Source: CBDDKS01 sp965230335 (GTDB taxonomy: Bacteria; Pseudomonadota; Gammaproteobacteria; Enterobacterales; Kangiellaceae). Taken from it: a DNA stretch of 64,000 nt. The notes under the pieces were generated by a model. The model did no database searches. It saw nothing but the letters and a program-made list of their open reading frames with translations, and was not told the DNA's origin. Below, in pieces: positions 16,895 to 25,509 of this stretch (positions are counted from its first letter, which is position 1; the number at the start of each line of letters is the position of its first letter). Both the position numbers and the translations under genes were made by a program. The stretch covers positions 558,001 through 622,000 of the forward strand of contig CBDDKS010000006.1 in assembly GCA_965230335.1 (NCBI GenBank), written 5' to 3'.

Positions 16895-18247
16895 TTATAA
16901 CTTAATCACTTTAAAACTTGTGGCTTGTCTTCTCAGGTCATAAATTAATATTCGAATATAACCCGAATCTGCTAGATTTTTAGCAGCCTTATCGTAATCA
17001 GAAACAGACACAATATTGTTACCCTGTATTGATTGAATAATATGTCCACTGCGTATGCCAGCTTCATAAGCGGCACTATTTCTATCCACACGTTCGACTA
17101 AAACCCCTTTAGGCACATCTGACATTTCTTTAATTTCATCAGGAAGTTCACTGACTTTCATACCCAGTTTATTATTAGTCGATGGTGATTGATAACCAAC
17201 CCTTCGCTCACCAGGTCTTTCACCGATGGTTAAAGACAAGCTTTTCTCTTTACCATCTCTTAATACAACGACTTTAATTCGCTTTCCAGGTTTTAAGGAA
17301 GAGACAATATGAAACACATCATCCCTTTTATCAATTGACTTACCATTAATTTCCAACAGAATATCCTCCACTTCAATGCCTGCTTTATCAGCAGGTAGAT
17401 CAGATGTCACATCCATAACCAACGCGCCTTTGACCTCATCCAAACCAAAACTTTGTGCCAATTCAAAACTGACCTCACCAGGTACCAAACCTAAAAAGCC
17501 CCTTTGCACCTGACCAGATTCTTTCAGCTGTTCAACAATACTCAGTGCCAAATCAATAGGAATGGCGAAGGAGATACCTATATTGCCCCCCGAAGTACTA
17601 TAAATTTGTGAATTTACACCAACCACTTCACCGCGTAAATTAAATAAAGGACCTCCAGAATTTCCCCTATTAACCGCGGCATCTGTTTGAATAAAAGGCA
17701 CAAAAGGTTGATTGGGTAGCGAACGCTTTAATGCACTGACAATGCCTGCTGTTACAGTATATTTTAGCCTCATAGGTGCACCATAAGCCATCACCCAGGA
17801 GCCTACTTTTAACTCATCCAGATCAGCTATTTTCACCTGTTTTAAGCTTTCTTTGACCTCTATTTTTACCAATGCAATATCAGTGAGTTCATCTGAACCT
17901 ATCACTTCACCATCATAAACTCTGCCATTTTTTAAAGTCACCTTAATCTTGTTGCTGCCATCAACCACATGATGATTGGTTAGAATATAACCTTTTTTAT
18001 CAATAATAAAACCAGAACCTATCCCTCTTACTGGGGTAGAATCTTGTTCATCTCCTCTTGGTATTTGAAAAGGAAAGAAGTCAGGAAGTTGCGGTAAGCG
18101 TCTTGAGTTTCTTGACTCACTTTCTATCACAACCACCGATGATTGAACTTTATCAACGATTTTAGTGAAATCAGGGTATTGCTGTGCAAAAGCTGTCTGT
18201 AGACATAACACAGAAAAAATAAATATGGCATATTTTTGTAAATACAC
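16895..18247 (-). CDS. Periplasmic serine protease of the DegP/DegQ/MucD family
   Basis: This is a trypsin-like HtrA protease-chaperone for misfolded periplasmic proteins. I place the start at GTG 18247, because AGGAG lies 7 bp upstream and the product then begins with a compact signal peptide (MYLQKYAIFIFSVLCLQTAFA); an in-frame ATG at 18283 has no good ribosome-binding site and would add 12 charged residues. In the longer numbering the triad is His105 (TNHHVV), Asp135 (TDIALV) and Ser209 (RGNSGGP). Two PDZ domains follow. It ends the sigma-E block, as mucD does after algU-mucABC in Pseudomonas. Confidence 0.94.
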   Translation of the reverse strand: MYLQKYAIFIFSVLCLQTAFAQQYPDFTKIVDKVQSSVVVIESESRNSRRLPQLPDFFPFQIPRGDEQDSTPVRGIGSGFIIDKKGYILTNHHVVDGSNKIKVTLKNGRVYDGEVIGSDELTDIALVKIEVKESLKQVKIADLDELKVGSWVMAYGAPMRLKYTVTAGIVSALKRSLPNQPFVPFIQTDAAVNRGNSGGPLFNLRGEVVGVNSQIYSTSGGNIGISFAIPIDLALSIVEQLKESGQVQRGFLGLVPGEVSFELAQSFGLDEVKGALVMDVTSDLPADKAGIEVEDILLEINGKSIDKRDDVFHIVSSLKPGKRIKVVVLRDGKEKSLSLTIGERPGERRVGYQSPSTNNKLGMKVSELPDEIKEMSDVPKGVLVERVDRNSAAYEAGIRSGHIIQSIQGNNIVSVSDYDKAAKNLADSGYIRILIYDLRRQATSFKVIKL

Positions 18248-18438
18248 GATCTTACTCCTCACAAATAGATTGAAATAATACATTAGGGGCTGTTTATTGT
18301 TTTTTCATTGTTAATCCCGTTGATGTTTAAAACAACAGGCCTTGATTTTAAGACTTTTCAAAGTTTAAAAAGTACCATTTCTTATGTAATGAATATTGAA
18401 TAAATTGTAACTAATTGTATCAGGTTACTGGGAACAAG

Positions 18439-18918
18439 CTATTTTTCTAATTCAGTATGAGGTTCCAACAATTTAAATTGAGTCATCATTTTTTTGTCAT
18501 AGCATTTTGAAAAAAGCGTCATGCTCCATAAACCCATTCCCAACCCAATCATCCCAGCCCAAATAATAACTGCTTCGGAAAACCCTAAATAATGAAAAAA
18601 TAGAATGCTGCTCAAAAAAAATAATAAAGGCACACAATACAAACCCAATGCACTCATTAAAATATGCTGCTTCGTTGTTCGTACAGATAAGCAATCACCC
18701 ATTTGATAATTATGATGAGATAAATGATTTAACGGGATTCTGTAACGCGTTTTTTTGAATTGAAAAAAACGAAGACCACAACCCATCTGACTGGATTGGC
18801 AGGTTCTGCAAAGTGATGACTGAACAGGTTCTACATAAAGACTTTGCTTTTCGATAGCAACAATTTTAACCAAACGTGATATGTTATCTTGTAACAAAGA
18901 CGAACTGTTTTTTTGCAA
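18439..18918 (-). CDS. rseC: RseC/MucC family protein, SoxR-reducing/sigma-E modulator
   Basis: This 159-residue inner-membrane protein has the RseC cysteine pattern C37-x2-C40-x6-C47 in CRTCQSSQMGCG and two transmembrane helices at about 85-105 and 113-133. RseC-type proteins affect sigma-E activity and, in the Rsx/RseC system, reduction of SoxR. The start is TTG at 18918; an in-frame stop lies 2 codons further upstream, so no longer version exists. It follows rseA by 32 bp. The gene normally between them, rseB, is absent. Confidence 0.88.
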   Translation of the reverse strand: MQKNSSSLLQDNISRLVKIVAIEKQSLYVEPVQSSLCRTCQSSQMGCGLRFFQFKKTRYRIPLNHLSHHNYQMGDCLSVRTTKQHILMSALGLYCVPLLFFLSSILFFHYLGFSEAVIIWAGMIGLGMGLWSMTLFSKCYDKKMMTQFKLLEPHTELEK

Positions 18919-18950
18919 TGTCTAGCCTACACAGTGTGTTTGATTCAAAC

Positions 18951-19625
18951 TTATTCTTGTGCCTGTCGTTCCCGGTTTAATTCTTCTTCTGCTTTTTTAC
19001 CCGCTTCACGTTTTAAAGCTTCCAATTCTGTCATAAGGTTTCTAAACGCTTGTGGTGATAAACGATAAGTATTATTGACATCCTGTCCTACTGTTTGTAC
19101 TTGCCCAATATTTTGTCCACGCAGTGCCGATGCTCTTGCATACTCATTAAATAATTTTTCCATCCTGGCAAATTGAAGCTGCTCTTCAAATGTTGCATGA
19201 TCAACAGTTATTTTACCTGTATCAACATCTCTTGTGAGATCTTCCTGAGCCACTAAAGAAGTATCGGAATCAGATTGTAAAAAAGAAAACCATTGTGTAC
19301 CTACTATCATGAGCGTTGCAACTGAAGCAGCAAGCGCCCATCCAGAAAACTTTTTATTGATAGCAAAATGCCTTTGCCTGGGTATCAGGATACTTGGCTC
19401 ATTTTGAATAGCATTGGCTACCTGAACGCTAAAATCAGATGAACAGCATTCACTTAATTCGTCTTTCATACCAGCACGAATAACGCTATATGCCTGCCAG
19501 CTTTTAAGCTGTTCAGCTTTTTCCTGTGATGAGCATCGCTTATGAAACAACGACGGCTCTTCTCCAGAAAAAGATTCGCCATCAAAGTAAGCTGATAAGC
19601 GCTGTTTTAATTCATCATCATTCAT
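18951..19625 (-). CDS. rseA: Anti-sigma-E factor RseA/MucA
   Basis: RseA holds sigma-E at the inner membrane until it is cleaved by DegS and RseP. The 224 residues have an N-terminal cytoplasmic sigma-binding domain (LKQRLSAYFDGE at about 5-16, then WQAYSVIRAGMKDEL at about 44-58), one transmembrane helix (about 93-113, GWALAASVATLMIVGTQWF) and a periplasmic tail. The tail ends in a charged, probably helical segment (LMTELEALKREAGKKAEEEL). It lies 157 bp downstream of rpoE. With rseB missing here, the periplasmic tail may be sensed differently. Confidence 0.9.
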   Translation of the reverse strand: MNDDELKQRLSAYFDGESFSGEEPSLFHKRCSSQEKAEQLKSWQAYSVIRAGMKDELSECCSSDFSVQVANAIQNEPSILIPRQRHFAINKKFSGWALAASVATLMIVGTQWFSFLQSDSDTSLVAQEDLTRDVDTGKITVDHATFEEQLQFARMEKLFNEYARASALRGQNIGQVQTVGQDVNNTYRLSPQAFRNLMTELEALKREAGKKAEEELNRERQAQE

Positions 19626-19767
19626 GCAGATCGTTCTCTCTTAAAATAACCCAGTCATGTCTTTTGACAAGATTATAATTATTAACACTGTTTATTAACA
19701 CGACTTATATTTTTTACTAACTATGGCTCTAACTCTTTAAACTAATGATTTTTATATTAATGCTTGT

Positions 19768-19797
19768 TTACATCAATTCTTTTTACATCAATTCTTT
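19768..19797. repeat. Perfect 15-bp tandem duplication of the rpoE 3' end
   Basis: TTACATCAATTCTTT occurs twice back to back (19768-19782, 19783-19797). On the minus strand the first copy read is the last four codons and stop of rpoE (Lys-Glu-Leu-Met-stop), and the second is an exact copy directly behind the stop. It gives an in-frame second stop and looks like a recent slippage duplication. Confidence 0.92.
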
Positions 19798-20352
19798 AAT
19801 ATGACGTTCGATGGCTTCTCGAGCACGAAAAATTCTTGATCGTACAGTCCCTACAGGACAAGCCATGACATCAGCAATTTGTTCATAACTCATATCTTCA
19901 AGTTCTCTCAAAGTAATTGCCGTTCTCAGTTCGTCCGGCAGTTCTTCTATCGCTTGAAAAATACGCGTCTTTAATTCGTTTTTTAACAGTACTCTCTCAG
20001 GTGTCGCTATGTCATGTAAAGCATCACCAGAGGTATAATACTCGGCGTCAGACACATCCACATCTGAGTTGGGTGGACGCCGATTTTGTGCTGTTAAATA
20101 ATTTTTCGCGGTGTTAACAGCAATTCTATACAGCCAAGTATAAAAAGCACTGTCACCACGAAAATTTGGTAAGGCTCGATAAGCCTTAATAAAAGCATCT
20201 TGTGCAACATCATTGATCGTAGCATGATCACTAATCAATCGACCAATCAAAGTAAATACTTTATGTTGATATTTTTTCACCAAAAGGTCAAATGCGAGCT
20301 TATCTCCCTTCTGTACACGCTCAACCAGTTGTTGATCTTCACTCGATCCCAT
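19783..20352 (-). CDS. rpoE: RNA polymerase sigma-E factor (RpoE/AlgU)
   Basis: This ECF sigma factor directs the envelope-stress regulon. The 189 residues show region 2 (DLLVKKYQHKV, DVAQDAFIKAYRAL, FYTWLYRIAVNTAKNYL at about 20-95) and region 4 (EDMSYEQIADVMACPVGTV, then RSRIFRAREAIERHI, at about 150-186). It is the near-standard length and sequence of RpoE/AlgU. The promoter at 20418-20444 fits the sigma-E consensus, which implies autoregulation. rseA follows and nadB is divergent, the classic gammaproteobacterial arrangement. Confidence 0.97.
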   Translation of the reverse strand: MGSSEDQQLVERVQKGDKLAFDLLVKKYQHKVFTLIGRLISDHATINDVAQDAFIKAYRALPNFRGDSAFYTWLYRIAVNTAKNYLTAQNRRPPNSDVDVSDAEYYTSGDALHDIATPERVLLKNELKTRIFQAIEELPDELRTAITLRELEDMSYEQIADVMACPVGTVRSRIFRAREAIERHIKELM

Positions 20353-20417
20353 AGATTAACCTTAAAAACTTCAGGCTCGATCCAACAAGACCAGTGATTC
20401 TACATTGATTACCCATT

Positions 20418-20444
20418 TCAGACCTTATTTTACTTATTAAGTTC
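20418..20444 (-). promoter_or_regulatory. Sigma-E-dependent promoter of the rpoE operon
   Basis: On the minus strand GAACTT (20444-20439) is followed after 16 bp by TCTGA (20422-20418), preceded by GG so that the -10 reads GGTCTGA. This matches the well-known sigma-E consensus (GGAACTT, 15-16 bp, GTCTGA) in both elements and spacing. Transcription would start about 60 bp before the rpoE ATG. The rest of this 304-bp gap (20353-20656) holds only the nadB upstream region, where I see no clear promoter. Confidence 0.85.
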
Positions 20445-20656
20445 GTCACTATCGCGATATTTTCACTATTTTTCATAAATTTATTGGCGCAATGCCTGTT
20501 TTTCAAGCAAAATTCCAAAATATTGCCGTTTTTCTACAAAGTAAAGCACCATTATACTGTAACTTTCAATGATAATAACCCATTCATTAGGCTCTGTTAT
20601 CCGAATAAGCTTTTCTTAATAGCCAACAAATAAAACCCTATAAGTGACTTGAATCA

Positions 20657-22255
20657 ATGTCATCATCCTCTTTTCATCAATTTGACGTCTTAATCATAGG
20701 TACAGGTGCTGCCGGATTATCTGCTGCTTTGCACTTGTCTCAATTAGGGCGTATCGCTCTGCTATCCAAAGCAGCACTTTCTGAAAGTTCTACTTTTTAC
20801 GCCCAAGGCGGTATTGCTGCTGTATTGGATAGTAAAGACAGTATTGAATCCCATATTCAAGATACCCTCAATGCCGGTGCAGGGTTATGTGATGAACAGG
20901 CAGTCAGTTATACCGTGAATCAAGGTAAAAATGCCATCGAGTGGTTAATCCATCAAGGCGTTCATTTTAGTACTTATGACGACAGTAAAGATGAATTTGA
21001 AAAATATCATCTAACACGTGAAGGCGGCCATAGTCATAGACGTATCATTCACTCAGCCGATGCAACAGGCAAAGCTGTTTCCAAAACACTGACAAAAGCT
21101 GTGAAAGAAAAACAGAATATTCATCTCTTTGAAAACTATAATGCTGTTGATCTTATTACCTCACAAAAAAATTCATACTCCCAGTGTGTTGGTGCCTATG
21201 CACTGAATTTATTGTCACAAAAGGTTGAAGTCTTTTCTGCACGATTTGTTATTTTGGCAACTGGTGGTGCCAGTAAAGTCTACTTATATACCAGCAACCC
21301 TGATGTTGCCTCTGGTGATGGTATTGCCATGGCATGGCGAGCAGGTTGTGAAGTATCCAATCTTGAATTTAATCAATTTCATCCAACCTGTTTATATGAT
21401 CCCAAAGCAAAATCTTTTTTAATTTCTGAGGCCTTAAGAGGTGAAGGCGCATTTTTAATGAATAAAATTGGACACCGCTTTATGCCAGATTATGATCCAC
21501 AAGCGGATTTAGCACCAAGAGACATAGTTGCACGTGCAATCGATCATGAAATGAAAAAAAATGGAGATGATTATGTACTTTTGGATATTCGTCATAAAGG
21601 AGAAGATTTTATCAAAAAACATTTTCCCAATATTTACAAACGATGCCTCAAACACAATGTAGATATCACACAAAATGCTATCCCGGTTGTGCCAGCAGCC
21701 CATTATACCTGTGGCGGTATATCTGTTGATTTAAACAGTCAAACCAGTTTAGACAATCTCTATGCCATAGGTGAAGTTGCCTCAACAGGCTTGCATGGTG
21801 CTAATCGCATGGCCAGCAATTCTTTATTGGAATGCTTGGTATTTGCCAAAGCTGCTGCTGAAAATATTGCTCAACGCTGGCATGATGTCGAAATAGACAA
21901 ACAACCCGCCCCCTGGGATGAAAGTCGGGTGACTGATTCAGATGAACGCATTGTGATCAGCCATAATTGGCAGGAATTACGTCAGGTCATGTGGAATTAT
22001 GTTGGCATTGTCAGAAGCAATAAACGCCTGGAAAGAGCCGAAAGACGTATTGAACTCCTCACCCATGAAATTGAAGAATATTACTCCAACTTTAAAGTCA
22101 CTAATGACTTACTGGAACTCCGTAATCTTGTATTAGTGGCAAACCTGATTATTCAATGCGCCAAATCCCGCAAAGAAAGTCGCGGTTTACATTATAATAT
22201 TGACTTCCCTCAGAAAAATACAACAACACAAAGTACTCGCTTAAAACCTAAATAA
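20657..22255 (+). CDS. nadB: L-aspartate oxidase
   Basis: NadB oxidises L-aspartate to iminoaspartate using FAD, the first step of de novo NAD synthesis with quinolinate synthase NadA. In 532 residues the FAD-binding glycine motif is IIGTGAAGLSAAL (13-25); TFYAQGGIAAVL, EFNQFHPTCLY and the C-terminal GLHGANRMASNSLLE are family signatures that distinguish it from SdhA/FrdA by context and length. The helical C-terminal domain carries RESRGLHYNIDFP. It is divergent from rpoE, as in E. coli and Pseudomonas. The ribosome-binding site is weak. Confidence 0.96.
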   Translation: MSSSSFHQFDVLIIGTGAAGLSAALHLSQLGRIALLSKAALSESSTFYAQGGIAAVLDSKDSIESHIQDTLNAGAGLCDEQAVSYTVNQGKNAIEWLIHQGVHFSTYDDSKDEFEKYHLTREGGHSHRRIIHSADATGKAVSKTLTKAVKEKQNIHLFENYNAVDLITSQKNSYSQCVGAYALNLLSQKVEVFSARFVILATGGASKVYLYTSNPDVASGDGIAMAWRAGCEVSNLEFNQFHPTCLYDPKAKSFLISEALRGEGAFLMNKIGHRFMPDYDPQADLAPRDIVARAIDHEMKKNGDDYVLLDIRHKGEDFIKKHFPNIYKRCLKHNVDITQNAIPVVPAAHYTCGGISVDLNSQTSLDNLYAIGEVASTGLHGANRMASNSLLECLVFAKAAAENIAQRWHDVEIDKQPAPWDESRVTDSDERIVISHNWQELRQVMWNYVGIVRSNKRLERAERRIELLTHEIEEYYSNFKVTNDLLELRNLVLVANLIIQCAKSRKESRGLHYNIDFPQKNTTTQSTRLKPK

Positions 22256-22334
22256 CCTGTGATATTCACCATTGTACTTGTAAGACATTATTAATAAAGT
22301 GACTGCTTGGTTTTATTTCTACGCTTTTTAAAAA

Positions 22335-25208
22335 CTACCAATGCAATTGCTGACAACATAAAAGCACTCTCTCTTGTAATGCCTGACGCGTTTTAATATC
22401 AAGTATGCCAACGGACAACCATGAAACATACCACTGTTTTACCTGTTCTGTCAGGTTTTGTCCTTCTGTTTTCATAATGGCACCTTGTTGTAATTGATTG
22501 AGTTGATACTGCATTCTGTCTTGCTTGAATGCTTCAGGGGTTTCTACCGAAGTCATCACTTCAAGCTGGATCAATTTTTCAAGTAATGCAGGTAAAACAG
22601 CCTGTTGTTTTTCATCCAATTCATCCAAGCTAAATGACGACAGTTCTTTAATACGAGTAATACATATTTCCTGAACATTTTTTTCAAGATGTTCTATTTG
22701 ATTTATTTTTTCAATACCTTCATGAAAAGTTTCAGAAATATTGTCTTTTTCACCAGAAACACACTGATTTTCAAATTCAATACAACACTGCTCCGCTTTT
22801 ATCAGAGCATCAAATGCACGTTTTTGTTTTCTCTTAGCAAGTCCTTTATATTGTCCAAGATATTTTTTTGATACAGCATCAAAAGATTTATGCAGTTTTT
22901 TTTGTAATGACTCAGGCAGCTCTAAATTAAAATCAAAAGATTGATTTAATTGATTATATTCATCATAAGAACTTTCCAGTTTTGAATCATCTAACTGACT
23001 TAATGTATCAATTTTCTGAATAATACCCTCTAATTGTTTAACATTATCATCCAATTTTTGCTTTTCTTCTTTTCTTGCATCTCGTCGTCGTTGAAAAACC
23101 TTATCAATTTCTTGTTTAAAACATTGCCATGTCTCTCTGTCTGCTTTAAAAAAAGTAATGCCCAAAGTTTTCCACTGTGCTTGTAATGACTCTGCCATAC
23201 TGATAGCTTTATCAATATCATCCACCTGTTGCAAGCGTTCAGCTTTTTCTATAAGTTCTTTGCGGTTTTCCAGGTTATTGTTTCGCTCTTGATTTAAATG
23301 ATCTCTGATTACTGTCATAACGGCTGTAAAACGTTCTTGAGATGATTCAATTTCTTCTTTGGGAACAGGTTTGCATTGACTCCATTCCAGTTTTGCTGTT
23401 TTTTCAATTTGTATGATATTTTTCCAATCAACACTATCCCAATTGACCGTTTGCACCAGAGTTTCCAAATCTGTACAAATGTTCTGTCTTTTAGATAAAT
23501 TATGAGCACGCTCTTTATCTTTTTGCTCATAAAAAGCCTGACAGGGTACATAAGCCTTATCTGCTGCAGACTTAAATTGTTCCCATAACTGATTGTCTGT
23601 ATCAGCATTCGAAGATTGTAATTGACGCCATTCCTTCCATAACGCCTGTATCTGCTGGGCCAGAATAACAGGCTCTGTTTCAGAACCTATTAATGCCGTC
23701 ATACGCTCACACAAACCTTCTTTTTTAGGTGTTGTGGCAAACTGATGCCAACTGCGTAATTCTGACAATAGTTCATCTACAGACTGTAATCGTTTGTCAA
23801 GAACAAAACCAACCCAAGGGTCAACTTCTTGTAATTTGTTCTCTATATAAGAGCGTGATCGATTAGCTGCTGTCAATTTTTTCTCATGTATTAACTTTTT
23901 TAAAGAAAAAATACTTTTTTCTAACTCTTCTTTATGTTTTTTATTATCACTTTCTTTTTCTTTAATAAATTGACTCAATGTATCATGGCAACCTTCAAGA
24001 TTGATTAAAAATTGGCTCTTTGCAAAATCCTGATAGGGCCAATGAATACCTTTTAATTGTTTTGCTAAATAGTTCTTTTTATTTTTTAATACTTCTAAAG
24101 AATCTGTAGGAGCTTCTTTTATAATCAAAATCCTTGAAATTTCAGGATCTTCACTTAATTGTTGCACATTGGACATAGCCGCTCTTAAGTTTAATAAGCG
24201 TACTTTTATTTTATCAAAGTGTTGTATGACACTATTATCCAAGTCAACTTCAGATTTTAATGTCTGCCATTGCTCATCAAATAACTGAAAACAATTATCA
24301 AACTCACCGAGTGTCGACAAGGCTTTTTGTTTGAGTTCTTCACACCAGATATCGAGACCAGATAATAGCTGTTTCGCATTATTTTCCAATGCCAGGGCAG
24401 ATGCCAGTTTTTCCTGTTCAGATTGATGGCTTTTCACTTTATCCAAACAAAGCTCTTGTGCTTTTTGAAATTTTTGCTTTTGCTCCTGACTTATTACAGC
24501 TTCTTCAATTGAAGCCCACTGTAATTCCAACCCTTTCAATTTCGCTAAATATTGACCATCAAAGTCAATAGCCGCTAACTTGTTTAAACTGTCACAAATA
24601 GCATCTATTTTTTTCTCTTTTTCAATAAGATGATGCTCTTGCTCTCGTAATACTTTAATTTTCTCTCGTAGATTTTGTGTTAATTTTTTTTGGGTTATAT
24701 GTTTTTGTAAAGATTTTAAAACATCAATATCATCAATATACTGCAACGCATTCTGTTGAATTTCAGGTATTTTTATTTTTATAATGAGATCGGCTAAAGC
24801 ATTTTTGTTGTCTTTTATTTTTGATACAACCACTTCAGCAATATCTTTTATGGGATGTTCTTCAAGAAAGCTGATTAACGTCTCAATGCCTTGTTCCTGA
24901 TCAATATGTTGATAAATTCCTGAAAAAAAACGTTGGCGCTCTTCACCTTCCAGTTTATCAGACAGTAATTGTAACGAACGTTTTTTTATCTCTGAATCAT
25001 TAGATTCCACAAATAATCGTTTCAATACATGTAATGACCGAATTTTTTCTAAGGATGTTTTACGTATGTCTTTATCAGGATCATTCACAACTAAAGACAC
25101 TAATATCGTTTCATCTTTTTCGGAAGAAGGATCCAGGTTAATTAATGCCTGGCGACGCACTTGTGCATCTTTATGCTGCCACTTTGGCTTAAACAGTGAT
25201 TTTATCAT
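22335..25208 (-). CDS. Large HEAT / DUF349-repeat protein
   Basis: This 957-residue, highly charged, mostly helical cytoplasmic protein has no signal peptide. The first 180 residues look like HEAT-type repeats (VRRQALINLDP, DIRKTSLEKIRSL, EIKKRSLQLLSDKL). The remainder contains several DUF349-like helical units with the recurring patterns LQAQWKTLG, WKEWRQLQ and W-x-F-K-x-A-x-D, then FQRRRDARKEEKQ at about 705. Long DUF349 proteins of this size occur next to housekeeping genes in many gammaproteobacteria; their function is unknown. It is monocistronic and convergent with nadB, with 79 bp between. Confidence 0.8.
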   Translation of the reverse strand: MIKSLFKPKWQHKDAQVRRQALINLDPSSEKDETILVSLVVNDPDKDIRKTSLEKIRSLHVLKRLFVESNDSEIKKRSLQLLSDKLEGEERQRFFSGIYQHIDQEQGIETLISFLEEHPIKDIAEVVVSKIKDNKNALADLIIKIKIPEIQQNALQYIDDIDVLKSLQKHITQKKLTQNLREKIKVLREQEHHLIEKEKKIDAICDSLNKLAAIDFDGQYLAKLKGLELQWASIEEAVISQEQKQKFQKAQELCLDKVKSHQSEQEKLASALALENNAKQLLSGLDIWCEELKQKALSTLGEFDNCFQLFDEQWQTLKSEVDLDNSVIQHFDKIKVRLLNLRAAMSNVQQLSEDPEISRILIIKEAPTDSLEVLKNKKNYLAKQLKGIHWPYQDFAKSQFLINLEGCHDTLSQFIKEKESDNKKHKEELEKSIFSLKKLIHEKKLTAANRSRSYIENKLQEVDPWVGFVLDKRLQSVDELLSELRSWHQFATTPKKEGLCERMTALIGSETEPVILAQQIQALWKEWRQLQSSNADTDNQLWEQFKSAADKAYVPCQAFYEQKDKERAHNLSKRQNICTDLETLVQTVNWDSVDWKNIIQIEKTAKLEWSQCKPVPKEEIESSQERFTAVMTVIRDHLNQERNNNLENRKELIEKAERLQQVDDIDKAISMAESLQAQWKTLGITFFKADRETWQCFKQEIDKVFQRRRDARKEEKQKLDDNVKQLEGIIQKIDTLSQLDDSKLESSYDEYNQLNQSFDFNLELPESLQKKLHKSFDAVSKKYLGQYKGLAKRKQKRAFDALIKAEQCCIEFENQCVSGEKDNISETFHEGIEKINQIEHLEKNVQEICITRIKELSSFSLDELDEKQQAVLPALLEKLIQLEVMTSVETPEAFKQDRMQYQLNQLQQGAIMKTEGQNLTEQVKQWYVSWLSVGILDIKTRQALQERVLLCCQQLHW

Positions 25209-25231
25209 TGTTTCTGTCCTGCTAAACGCAC

Positions 25232-25259
25232 TCTTTAAAACGTTTTCTTTAAAACGTTC
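25232..25259. repeat. 14-bp tandem duplication just upstream of the DUF349 gene
   Basis: TCTTTAAAACGTTT (25232-25245) and TCTTTAAAACGTTC (25246-25259) are adjacent direct copies with one mismatch, 24 bp before the ATG at 25208 on the minus strand, so they lie in its leader. The remaining part of this 301-bp gap (25209-25509) shows no gene and no clear operator. Confidence 0.85.
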
Positions 25260-25509
25260 TCTCGGTTACTGATTATTGATTGTCGACGACTACCTAAGGC
25301 ATATGAATATCAGCTCATCAGCCCCAAACACTACAAATATGATTTGGATTTTATCGCAACATGCTCATTGTTCCTAGCAAATAATATATCTGCATAGATG
25401 TAGGATAAGATAAGGTCTGTTACCCTTTTATTCAATGTAATTTGCGTTTACTATACACATCCCATGATATCTCCTGTTAATCGCCGTTGTTAGAGGCCTG
25501 TTTGTCTAT

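Noticed and set aside
18284..18438. A second sigma-E promoter before degQ
   Set aside because: AAACTT followed by a weak TCAAG at 15 bp is too poor a match to claim.
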